Shown here piece after piece: positions 54,739 through 64,000 of a stretch of 64,000 nt of DNA. The notes beneath the pieces are model-generated. The model was not told the origin of the DNA and did no database searches. It was given only the letters and a program-made list of their open reading frames with translations. The stretch comes from Burkholderia ubonensis subsp. mesacidophila (GTDB lineage Bacteria; Pseudomonadota; Gammaproteobacteria; Burkholderiales; Burkholderiaceae). The DNA is taken from positions 1,054,001-1,118,000 of the forward strand of contig NZ_CP020738.1 in the NCBI RefSeq assembly GCF_002097715.1. Reading direction: 5' to 3'. Position numbers and translations under genes: made by a program. Numbering within the stretch: the first letter of the stretch is position 1; each line of letters opens with the position of its first letter.

Positions 54739-56469
54739 TCAGAAGCCGCCTGCCTTGATCAGCTGGTTGAGGTTCGCGATGTTCAGGCTGCCGAAGCCGG
54801 TCGTGTAGTCCCAGCCCTGGCCGGCGGTGTAGCCGTAGCCCTGGTAGCCGTTGTTGCCCGACGTGACGTCGTAGCGAACGAGCGACGGGTTCGTCGGGAT
54901 ATCGTTATAGAAGTTGCCCGCGGGGAAGCCCAGGCCCGTGCCGTTCGCGGCCAGGATGCGCGCCCAGAAGCCGGAGAAGAGCGGCGCCGACAGGCTCGTG
55001 CCGCCGATCTGCTGCAACTGGCCGTAGTTGTAGATGTACGCGCCGGTGCTCTGCGCGGCATCGAACGACACGTCCGGCAGCTGGCGGTTGCTGCCCGACT
55101 GCCACGACGGGGCGGGCAGGATCGTGCTGACGCCGCCGCCCGTTGCCCACAGCTTGCCGTTGCCGTCGAGCCCTTCGTTCCACACGGTTTCACTCGAGAG
55201 CGCGCCGCCGGACGTATAGAGCGTCGTGCCGCCGATCGCGAGCACGTGCGGCGACGAGGCCGGCCACGACACCGTATAGTTCGAGCCGTCCGGATAGCCG
55301 CGGTTGTTGCACTCGTACACGCCTTCGTCGCCGGACGACACCGAGAACGTCTGGCCCTGCGCAGCCGCCGTCGTGAAGATCTGCTCCTCGGCATTGAGCG
55401 TGCCGTCGGCGTTCGCGTCGGTCTCGCACCAGCCGAGCGACACGTTGATCACCTTCGCGACGTTGTCCGACACCGCGCGGTTGAACGCCTGCGTGAGCCC
55501 GGTGTTGCCCGACGCGTTCAGGTCCGCCATGTAGAACACGAGCTTGCCGACCTTGCCGCCAGCCGCGCCGACGATCGACTGGCTGTCGAGATCCCATTCG
55601 CCCTGGCCTTCCTGGTCGTCGCTGTAGTTGCCGCCGGAACCGTTGGTCTGGACGGTTTGCGTCGAGACCGCGCCATAGCCGTTGCTGGACGTGAAGGTCT
55701 TCAGGTCCTGCAGCGTCTGCGCCACGCCGCCGATCGTCATGATGCCGACCGCGACGCCGGCCGCGGTCGGCACGCCGGTCGCGTTGTAGATGGCCGGGAA
55801 TTCCTTCGGATAGTGGCCGGTCGCGGTGCCCGCGGCGAGCGCCGTCGGCTTCGCGACGTTGCCGACGCGCAGCAGCGGATGCGCGTGCGCGACGTTCTGC
55901 AGCCCCAGCACCGAGCCGACGACGTCGCCGAGCGCGCGCGGCACTTGCGCGGTGGACGCGTTCGCGAAGCCCGAGCGGCCCGCGTACTGGAAGTGCACGA
56001 GCGACGTGTTGAACGCGGTCTTCACCGTGCCGGCGGTGCCGCGCGCGGAAACGAGCAGCCGGTTCGGCGCGACCTCGATATCGACGAAGCCGCTCTTGCG
56101 CAGATAGTCGACGACCGACTTGACCTGCGCGTCGGTCGGCGCGTAGTGGGCGAGGAACTGCTCATGCGTGAGGAACTTGCCGTACTGCGCATTGCCGCGC
56201 CGGTTGACGTCGCGCGCGAGCTGCTTGAGCTGCGCGGCGTTACGTAGATTCAGGCTGATCACGACGCTGGTCGTTTCGCCCGCTGCCAATTCGAGCGACG
56301 GCGCCGCACTGCGCGCCATCAACTGCGGGCCGGTCAGGAAGGCCTTCGTGTGTGTGTCGACCCAGTCCGTCGCGCCGTGTGCCGCGCCGGCGGCAAGGAT
56401 GAGCGGCCATGCGCAGGCGAGACGGCGGGGCGACGGCAGAGGCAGGGAAAACCAGGTGTTCCTTTTCAT
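54739..56469 (-). CDS. Secreted S53 serine-carboxyl peptidase (sedolisin/pro-kumamolisin)
   Basis: A 576-residue precursor. After a signal peptide (WPLILAAGAAHGA) comes a pro-domain of about 170 residues (KQLARDVNRRGNAQYGKFLT, HYAPTDAQVKSVVDYLRKSGF). The catalytic domain follows. The Glu-Asp pair of the triad is in GEWDLDSQS (near 291 and 295), the oxyanion Asp in SSGDEGVYECN, and the nucleophile Ser in GGTSLSAPLFSG (near 491). The usual S-G-T-S begins with Gly here. The C-terminal Ca site is at TSGNNGYQGYGYTAGQGWDY. Such enzymes work at acid pH. AAGGACACCCG precedes ATG 56469. Confidence 0.92.
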   Translation of the reverse strand: MKRNTWFSLPLPSPRRLACAWPLILAAGAAHGATDWVDTHTKAFLTGPQLMARSAAPSLELAAGETTSVVISLNLRNAAQLKQLARDVNRRGNAQYGKFLTHEQFLAHYAPTDAQVKSVVDYLRKSGFVDIEVAPNRLLVSARGTAGTVKTAFNTSLVHFQYAGRSGFANASTAQVPRALGDVVGSVLGLQNVAHAHPLLRVGNVAKPTALAAGTATGHYPKEFPAIYNATGVPTAAGVAVGIMTIGGVAQTLQDLKTFTSSNGYGAVSTQTVQTNGSGGNYSDDQEGQGEWDLDSQSIVGAAGGKVGKLVFYMADLNASGNTGLTQAFNRAVSDNVAKVINVSLGWCETDANADGTLNAEEQIFTTAAAQGQTFSVSSGDEGVYECNNRGYPDGSNYTVSWPASSPHVLAIGGTTLYTSGGALSSETVWNEGLDGNGKLWATGGGVSTILPAPSWQSGSNRQLPDVSFDAAQSTGAYIYNYGQLQQIGGTSLSAPLFSGFWARILAANGTGLGFPAGNFYNDIPTNPSLVRYDVTSGNNGYQGYGYTAGQGWDYTTGFGSLNIANLNQLIKAGGF

Positions 56470-57078
56470 CGGGTGTCCTTTTGAGGAGGGACGACGTTGT
56501 TGGAACCCCCGGCCCTTGTGGGGCCGCGAGCGCAGTGGAGCGTAGGACGCCATAACGCTTCGGGTAGCTGAGAGAAACATCAGCTGTCAGTTCTGACAAG
56601 GCGGGCCCGCTGCGCAGGCGTGGAGGGTGGCGCATCGGGGCAGGCTGCGGAACCGATTCACGGGTGCATCGCGTGGCGGCGGGCAGCGCGTGTGTCGTTC
56701 GGGCAGACGCAGCAGCCGTGCGGGCGGAGGGGCGCGCGTTGCGACGGCGCGCGCCGCATCGACCGGCTGCGAGGGCGATGCGCCGCGTTCGCGGTGCTGC
56801 GTCGCACTATGTGGTCGGGGCTTGCGGCAAGCTTTCTGGTACGGCGTCTCGACGCCGCCGGCGCATGGGGAAATCCGTCTGAAAGGGGCGGGGCGTGCCG
56901 AATGGTGGAACAGCGCGCGGCGCAGTCTTGCAGGCGGCTTTCGGGTTGCGCGTCCGGCCCCCCACTTTAGAGCGAGTGCTCTATTTGGCGTGCGGGCGAA
57001 AAAAAGCCCGGCGCGAGGCCGGGCTTCCAAATCGGCCGCAGCCGCCGAAGCGGTGCGGCACCTGCAAAAGCGGAGCGC
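56470..57078. other. 609-bp region without a gene
   Basis: The region lies between the peptidase start and the aconitase end, both on the minus strand. It contains the peptidase promoter region and, near 57 kb, the aconitase terminator. Several overlapping plus-strand frames (for example 56627-57133) are Arg/Gly-rich without ribosome binding sites and run into aconitase, so I regard them as non-coding. Confidence 0.45.
56998..57026 (-). terminator. Rho-independent terminator after acnA
   Basis: A 9-bp stem AAGCCCGGC/GCCGGGCTT (57004-57012 with 57018-57026). On the minus strand it is followed by a run of T residues (the plus-strand A-run at 56999-57005). Confidence 0.85.
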
Positions 57079-59796
<2,718 letters not shown>

Positions 59797-59848
59797 GGTG
59801 ATTTTCCTGGGTTCAAGTCTAGGAAACAAATAGTCCTGCATATGACGG

Positions 59849-61300
59849 CTATATCACATACAAGTCGACGTACTCATTGACCGGCATGGCTTCGAGCCTT
59901 GCCTGGTCCAGCGACACGTCGAGAATCGCTTGTTGCTGCTTTGCCGGGAAGCGGCGGGCGAGATGGGTCCTGAATTTCTCGATCAGAAGCGGGATGCCGT
60001 CGGCGCGGCGTCGCTGGTGGCCGATCGGATACTCGACCGCCACTTCGGCAAGCTTCGATCCGTCCGCGAACTCGATCGTCAGCGCATTCGCGATCGATCG
60101 CTTGTCCGGATCGTGGTAATCCTTCGCGAACTGCGGGTCCTCGACGCACACCGTCTTCGCGCGCAGCGCGTCGATGCGCGGGTCGGCGGCGACCGCGTCC
60201 TCGTAGTCGGCCGCCGTCAGCCGCCCGAACAGCAGCGGCACCGCGACCATGTACTGGATGCAGTGGTCGCGGTCCGCCGGGTTGGCGAGCGGCCCCTGCT
60301 TGTCGATGATGCGGATCGCCGCCGCATGCGTGCGGATCGTGATCCGGCTGATGTCGTCGGTCGAGCGACCGGCCGCGGCGAGCTGCGCGTGCAGCTGCAT
60401 GGCCGCTTCGGCGGCCGTCTGCGCGTGGAATTCCGCGGGGAACGCGATCTTGAACAGCACGTTCTCCATCACGTACGTGCCGTACGGGCGCTGGAAGCGG
60501 AACGGCTGTCCGTTGAACAGCACGTCGTAGAAGCCCCAGGTCTGCGCGGTCAGCGCCGACGGGTAGCCCATTTCTCCCGTCTTCGCGATCAGCGCGAGGC
60601 GCACCGCGCGCGACGTCGCGTCGCCGGCCGCCCACGACTTGCGCGAGCCCGTGTTCGGCGCGTGCCGGTAGGTGCGCAGCGCGTGGCCGTCGACGAACGC
60701 GTTCGACACCGCGTTGATCAGCTCGTCGCGCGTGAGCCCGAGCAGCTGGCCGACGACGGCGGTCGATGCGACCTTGACGAGCAGCACGTGGTCGAGCCCG
60801 ACCTGGTTGAATGAATTCTCGAGTGCGATGCAGCCCTGGATCTCGTGGGCCTTGATCATCGCGATCAGCACGTCGCGCATCGCGAGCGGCGCCTTGCCGG
60901 CGGCGACGGCGGTGCGTGACAGCCAGTCGGCCGTCGCCAGGATTCCGCCGAGATTGTCGGACGGATGGCCCCATTCGGCGGCGAGCCAGGTGTCGTTGAA
61001 GTCGAGCCAGCGGATCGTCGCGCCGATGTCGAACGCGGCCTTGACCGGATCGAGCTGGAACGACGTGCCCGGGACCTTCGCGCCGTTCGGCACGATCGTG
61101 CCGGGTACGACGGGGCCGAGCAGCTTGGTGCAGGCAGGGTAGGACAGCGCCTCGAGTCCGCAGCCGAGCGTGTCGATCAGGCAATGACGCGCGGTCTCCA
61201 GCGCGAGCGCGCTGTCGATCCCCGCATTCAGCACGTAGTCGACGATGTCGACGAGCACCGGATCCGGGGCAGGGCGGACGTTGGAGATCGGGGCGGACAT
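59849..61300 (-). CDS. prpD: 2-methylcitrate dehydratase PrpD (bifunctional with aconitase activity)
   Basis: A 483-residue iron-free MmgE/PrpD family dehydratase. It dehydrates 2-methylcitrate in propionate breakdown and in many bacteria also acts on citrate. Characteristic segments are [43 protein letters not shown], and [22 protein letters not shown]. No prpB or prpC is in the window. Instead it stands with acnA, an HpcH/HpaI enzyme and mdh, so a role as a stress-resistant aconitase is plausible. The ribosome binding site is weak. Confidence 0.92.
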   Translation of the reverse strand: MSAPISNVRPAPDPVLVDIVDYVLNAGIDSALALETARHCLIDTLGCGLEALSYPACTKLLGPVVPGTIVPNGAKVPGTSFQLDPVKAAFDIGATIRWLDFNDTWLAAEWGHPSDNLGGILATADWLSRTAVAAGKAPLAMRDVLIAMIKAHEIQGCIALENSFNQVGLDHVLLVKVASTAVVGQLLGLTRDELINAVSNAFVDGHALRTYRHAPNTGSRKSWAAGDATSRAVRLALIAKTGEMGYPSALTAQTWGFYDVLFNGQPFRFQRPYGTYVMENVLFKIAFPAEFHAQTAAEAAMQLHAQLAAAGRSTDDISRITIRTHAAAIRIIDKQGPLANPADRDHCIQYMVAVPLLFGRLTAADYEDAVAADPRIDALRAKTVCVEDPQFAKDYHDPDKRSIANALTIEFADGSKLAEVAVEYPIGHQRRRADGIPLLIEKFRTHLARRFPAKQQQAILDVSLDQARLEAMPVNEYVDLYVI

Positions 61301-61321
61301 CGAGGGGCCTGGGTGAACGGC

Positions 61322-61831
61322 TTAGTTGTTCTTCAGCTCGTTCGATTGCGTCGGCGCCGGCGTGCCTTGCGCCATTTCCGGCGTCACGCACTCGTCCGCG
61401 AGGCGCTCGCCGCCGTTCGCGTCGCTGAACAGCATTGCCTTGGTCGGGATCACGACCAGCTTGAAGCCGTTCGCCGGATCGTAGAACGTGTCGGCGCCCG
61501 TCGTCGTTGCCTGACGCGGCAGCTTGTAGTTCTTCTTCGCCCAGTGAACCGTGACGATCTGGTCACGCTTCATGTCGCCGGCGAGGTCGAACGACAGGCC
61601 GTCCTTGCACGCCCACTTGACTGCGCCGTCCGGCACCGTGTCGACCTTGGCCGCGGCACGCGCCTGTGCCTTCTTGCTGCGCGGGATGATGCGCTTGGCC
61701 GGCGCCGGGCGCTTGGCCGTTGCCTTCTTTGCAGTCGTCGTAGCCGTACCCTGGGCGAACGCGCTCGGAGCCGAGACCAGCATCGTGGCGGACAAGGCGC
61801 CGATGGCGGTAGCGATCAGGAGTTTCTTCAT
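61322..61831 (-). CDS. Periplasmic protein, possibly MliC-like lysozyme inhibitor
   Basis: A 169-residue precursor with a Sec signal (MKKLLIATAIGALSATMLVS, cut after FAQ). A Lys/Ala/Arg-rich linker follows. The C-terminal domain (VKWACKDGLSFDLAGD, FYDPANGFKLVVIPTKAMLF, RLADEC) recalls the beta-barrel of membrane-bound lysozyme inhibitors of c-type lysozyme, including two cysteines that could pair. The key Ser-Gly-x-x-Tyr loop is not clear, so the family call is tentative. It sits between prpD and the HpcH/HpaI gene, co-oriented but functionally unrelated to them. Confidence 0.6.
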   Translation of the reverse strand: MKKLLIATAIGALSATMLVSAPSAFAQGTATTTAKKATAKRPAPAKRIIPRSKKAQARAAAKVDTVPDGAVKWACKDGLSFDLAGDMKRDQIVTVHWAKKNYKLPRQATTTGADTFYDPANGFKLVVIPTKAMLFSDANGGERLADECVTPEMAQGTPAPTQSNELKNN

Positions 61832-62064
61832 GGAGTCAGAACCTTTCGATAATCAGTTGACATGGCCGGTGGCGTCGGGCCGCCGGCCGGGTTGAACTGC
61901 ACGCGCCCCGGAAGCGCGCAGCGGCCGCTATTTTCACCTATTTGGCCGCGCATATTTCAGGTTTTCAGGCTCCGTTACGTTTTTTGTCGTTTCGCAAACC
62001 GGCGATCGGCTCGCGCCCCGGCGAATGCATGAAATCCGTGTGTCAGCCGGCCGGCGGCGCGTGC

Positions 62065-63072
62065 TCATCGCGCGTCTCCCGCGGCGGCCGGGCCGAACAG
62101 CGGCGCCGCCCCGGCAGGCACCGGCTGGCCGGTCGCCTGCGCGCGGCGCAGCACCGACCAGTAATAGCGGTAGCTCGCGCGGTCGTGCAGCGTGTCGCCG
62201 TGTCGTGTCGGACCCCAGTCGGCGGCTTGCGCGACCAGCAGGATTTCGGCGGCGAGCGCGACTTCGTCGGTGCGCGGTGCGAACGCGTCGACGATCGGCC
62301 GGATCTGCGACGGGTGGATGCTCCACATCCGCGTGTGCGCGAACTCGTCGCGTGCGCGGCGTGCGTCGTTCGCGACGACGCCCATGTCGCGCACCTCGGT
62401 CGTCACGTTGTGCGACGGCGTCTTGCCGTGCGCGTGGCAGGCCGCGGCGATCTCGAGCTTCGCGCGGCGCACGAGCGGATGCTCGAACTGGCCGGGCGAG
62501 CGCATCGCGCTGTCGGGAATCGCGCCGTGATGCGCGGAGACGAAGTCCATCAGGCCGAAGCTCAGCGTGCCGACGAGCGGCAGCGCGGCGAGGGCGGCCG
62601 CGTGCGCGAGCGCGCCGTGGGTCTCGACCAGCACGTCGACCGGAATCGGCCGCGCGATGCCGAGTTCGCGGCGCGTGCCTTCGATGAACGCGCACATCTC
62701 GGCGGCGTCGGCGGCGTTCGCGATCTTCGGCAGCGTGATGTAGGCCGGCGCCTGCGTCGCGCGCAGGATGATGCGCACGTCGTCGCGCCAGTGGGGGTGG
62801 GAGAAATCGTGGATCCGCGCGCCGACCCGCCCGAAGCGGTTGTCGGCGCTGCCGAGCAGGCCGGCGACGAGCTCCGCGTGCGCGGCTTCCTGGCCGACGG
62901 CCGCGCCGTCCTCGCAGTCGAGCGTGATGTCGAACACGGGGCCCATCTCGGCCTGCAGCGCAAGCGACTTGCGCATCAGCTTCTCGCTGCCGGCGTAGTG
63001 ATCGCAGCATGGCAGGATCGCGGGCGGGGACGCACCGTCGTACAACACTTCTGCAGGCGTGAGCGCGGACAT
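62065..63072 (-). CDS. HpcH/HpaI aldolase / citrate lyase beta-like (CitE family)
   Basis: A 335-residue TIM-barrel CoA-thioester lyase or thioesterase. The metal-binding and acidic motif FDITLDCEDGAAVGQEA, the Arg/Glu strand PVDVLVETHGALAHA, and LSFGLMDFVSAHHGAI agree with the CitE/malyl-CoA lyase family. HTRMWSIHPSQIRPIVDAF is the typical C-terminal segment. There are no citrate lyase alpha or gamma subunits, so it is a stand-alone CitE-like enzyme, acting perhaps on malyl- or citramalyl-CoA. It is between mdh and prpD, which suits a TCA-side role. Confidence 0.85.
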   Translation of the reverse strand: MSALTPAEVLYDGASPPAILPCCDHYAGSEKLMRKSLALQAEMGPVFDITLDCEDGAAVGQEAAHAELVAGLLGSADNRFGRVGARIHDFSHPHWRDDVRIILRATQAPAYITLPKIANAADAAEMCAFIEGTRRELGIARPIPVDVLVETHGALAHAAALAALPLVGTLSFGLMDFVSAHHGAIPDSAMRSPGQFEHPLVRRAKLEIAAACHAHGKTPSHNVTTEVRDMGVVANDARRARDEFAHTRMWSIHPSQIRPIVDAFAPRTDEVALAAEILLVAQAADWGPTRHGDTLHDRASYRYYWSVLRRAQATGQPVPAGAAPLFGPAAAGDAR

Positions 63073-63191
63073 CTTTTCTACGTCCAGGAGGCGGACCAGC
63101 GTGGAAAAATCGGATGCGGGCGCGTTCTGGGCCGGCGCGGCGCGTAGCGCGCACCGGCGGCAAAACGCATCCGGATCGGATCGGGGGCGCA

Positions 63192-63252
63192 GCGGGCCGG
63201 CGGCATGCCGCCGGCCCGCGCCGCAGCCGAGCCCGCCCGCGGGCGGCTCGGC
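63192..63252 (-). terminator. Two tandem GC-only hairpins after mdh
   Basis: A perfect 13-bp stem GCGGGCCGGCGGC/GCCGCCGGCCCGC (63192-63204 with 63207-63219) adjoins a second stem GCCGAG-CCGCCC/GGGCGG-CTCGGC (63226-63252, one bulged C). No T-run is seen on either strand. They may be a weak terminator or protect the mdh mRNA 3' end. Confidence 0.4.
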
Positions 63253-63259
63253 CGGCGCC

Positions 63260-64000
63260 TTACTTCAGCAGGTGGGCGACGCCGTCACGCTCTTCGAGCA
63301 GCTCGGCCAGCGTGCCGTCCATCTTCTCGCGCGAGAACGCATCGATTTCCAGGCCTTCGATGCGCTTGTACTCGCCGTTTTCGCACACGACCGGCACGCC
63401 GTAGATGATGTCTTCGGGGATGCCGTACGAGCCGTCCGACGGAATGCCCATCGTGACCCACTTGCCGTTCGTGCCGAGCACCCAGTCACGCACGTGGTCG
63501 ATCGCCGCGTTGGCCGCCGACGCCGCCGACGACAGGCCGCGCGCTTCGATGATCGCCGCGCCGCGCTTGCCGACGGTCGGGATGAACGTGTCGCGGTTCC
63601 AGACGTCGTCGTTGATCAGCTTCAGCAGCGATTCGCCTTCGGCGGTCGCGAAGCGGAAGTCCGGGTACATCGTCGGCGAGTGGTTGCCCCACACCGCGAG
63701 CTTCTCGATCGACGCGACCGGCTTGCCCGACTTGGCCGCGAGCTGCGACAGCGCGCGGTTGTGGTCGAGGCGCAGCATTGCCGTGAAGTTCTTCTTCGGC
63801 AGGTCCGGCGCCGACTTCATCGCGATGTACGCGTTCGTGTTGGCCGGGTTGCCGACGACCAGCACCTTCACGTCGCGGCTTGCGACTTCGTTCAGCGCAG
63901 CGCCCTGGACCGTGAAGATCTCGGCGTTCGCCGACAGCAGGTCCTTGCGCTCCATGCCCTTCGAGCGCGGACGGGCGCCGACCAGCAGTGCGACGTCGGC
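63260..64000 (-). CDS. mdh: Malate dehydrogenase (5' end outside window)
   Basis: The C-terminal 246 codons of an NAD-dependent malate dehydrogenase, which runs off the right edge. Visible motifs are [16 protein letters not shown], the substrate Arg and proton-relay Asp in [10 protein letters not shown], and the catalytic His in [13 protein letters not shown]. Further on are [20 protein letters not shown] and [17 protein letters not shown], all typical of the longer cytosolic-type Mdh. The frame continues upstream through [16 protein letters not shown]. It is first in the minus-strand cluster mdh-HpcH/HpaI-MliC-like-prpD-acnA. Confidence 0.95.
   Translation of the reverse strand, partial: ADVALLVGARPRSKGMERKDLLSANAEIFTVQGAALNEVASRDVKVLVVGNPANTNAYIAMKSAPDLPKKNFTAMLRLDHNRALSQLAAKSGKPVASIEKLAVWGNHSPTMYPDFRFATAEGESLLKLINDDVWNRDTFIPTVGKRGAAIIEARGLSSAASAANAAIDHVRDWVLGTNGKWVTMGIPSDGSYGIPEDIIYGVPVVCENGEYKRIEGLEIDAFSREKMDGTLAELLEERDGVAHLLK

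Overview
The window is GC-rich and gene-dense. It has the gene order and protein types of a Burkholderia chromosome, most likely the B. cepacia complex: rpsU-yqeY-dnaG-rpoD, xseB-ispA-dxs, a family I.2 lipase followed by its foldase, DUF4148 secreted proteins, and acnA-prpD-HpcH/HpaI-mdh. From memory, this block lies on the second chromosome of B. cenocepacia; that placement is knowledge, not something the sequence proves. No transposase, integrase, phage gene, CRISPR array or rRNA was seen.

Layout. 1-16.7 kb is mostly core metabolism. It holds the start of an exported protein, a LOG phosphoribohydrolase divergent from polA, a type II NADH dehydrogenase, a Tat-type dienelactone hydrolase, a sulfurtransferase, a Rieske oxygenase, xseB-ispA-dxs for isoprenoids, folE2, tsaD, a BaiN-like flavoprotein, rpsU and yqeY. 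16.7-21.3 kb holds dnaG, rpoD and a tRNA-Ile with a CAU anticodon. 21.4-25.3 kb is the most unusual stretch: a membrane cyclase fused to a [2Fe-2S] ferredoxin, two DUF4148 secreted proteins on the other strand, and a second gene encoding only the same histidine-bearing membrane anchor. 25.5-31.3 kb is an acyl-CoA catabolic cluster (acyl-CoA dehydrogenase, IclR regulator, acyl-CoA ligase, quinone oxidoreductase). 31.4-33.9 kb holds a GNAT acetyltransferase, a LysR regulator and an LLM flavoprotein.

33.9-35.2 kb is an almost gene-free 1.27 kb stretch that ends in a candidate small structured RNA with its own terminator. 35.2-41.8 kb has a sirtuin and DUF938 methyltransferase pair, gnd, another DUF4148 protein, an NlpD-like lipoprotein, a Pr6Pr membrane protein and cytochrome b561. 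41.9-44.5 kb pairs a DUF2946 protein with a TonB-dependent copper receptor. 44.8-46.9 kb is lipase plus foldase. 46.9-53.0 kb is a MocR-type regulator divergent from a polyamine-type ABC importer. 53.2-56.5 kb has an MFS exporter and a secreted S53 peptidase. 57.1-64 kb is a TCA and propionate cluster, all on the minus strand.

The candidate for an under-described system is the 21.5-25.3 kb module. Two genes share a six-helix anchor with five histidines in matching positions. One carries a ferredoxin and a class III cyclase domain, so it should couple membrane redox state to cyclic nucleotide output; the other has no output domain. The second candidate is the 34.9-35.04 kb RNA.
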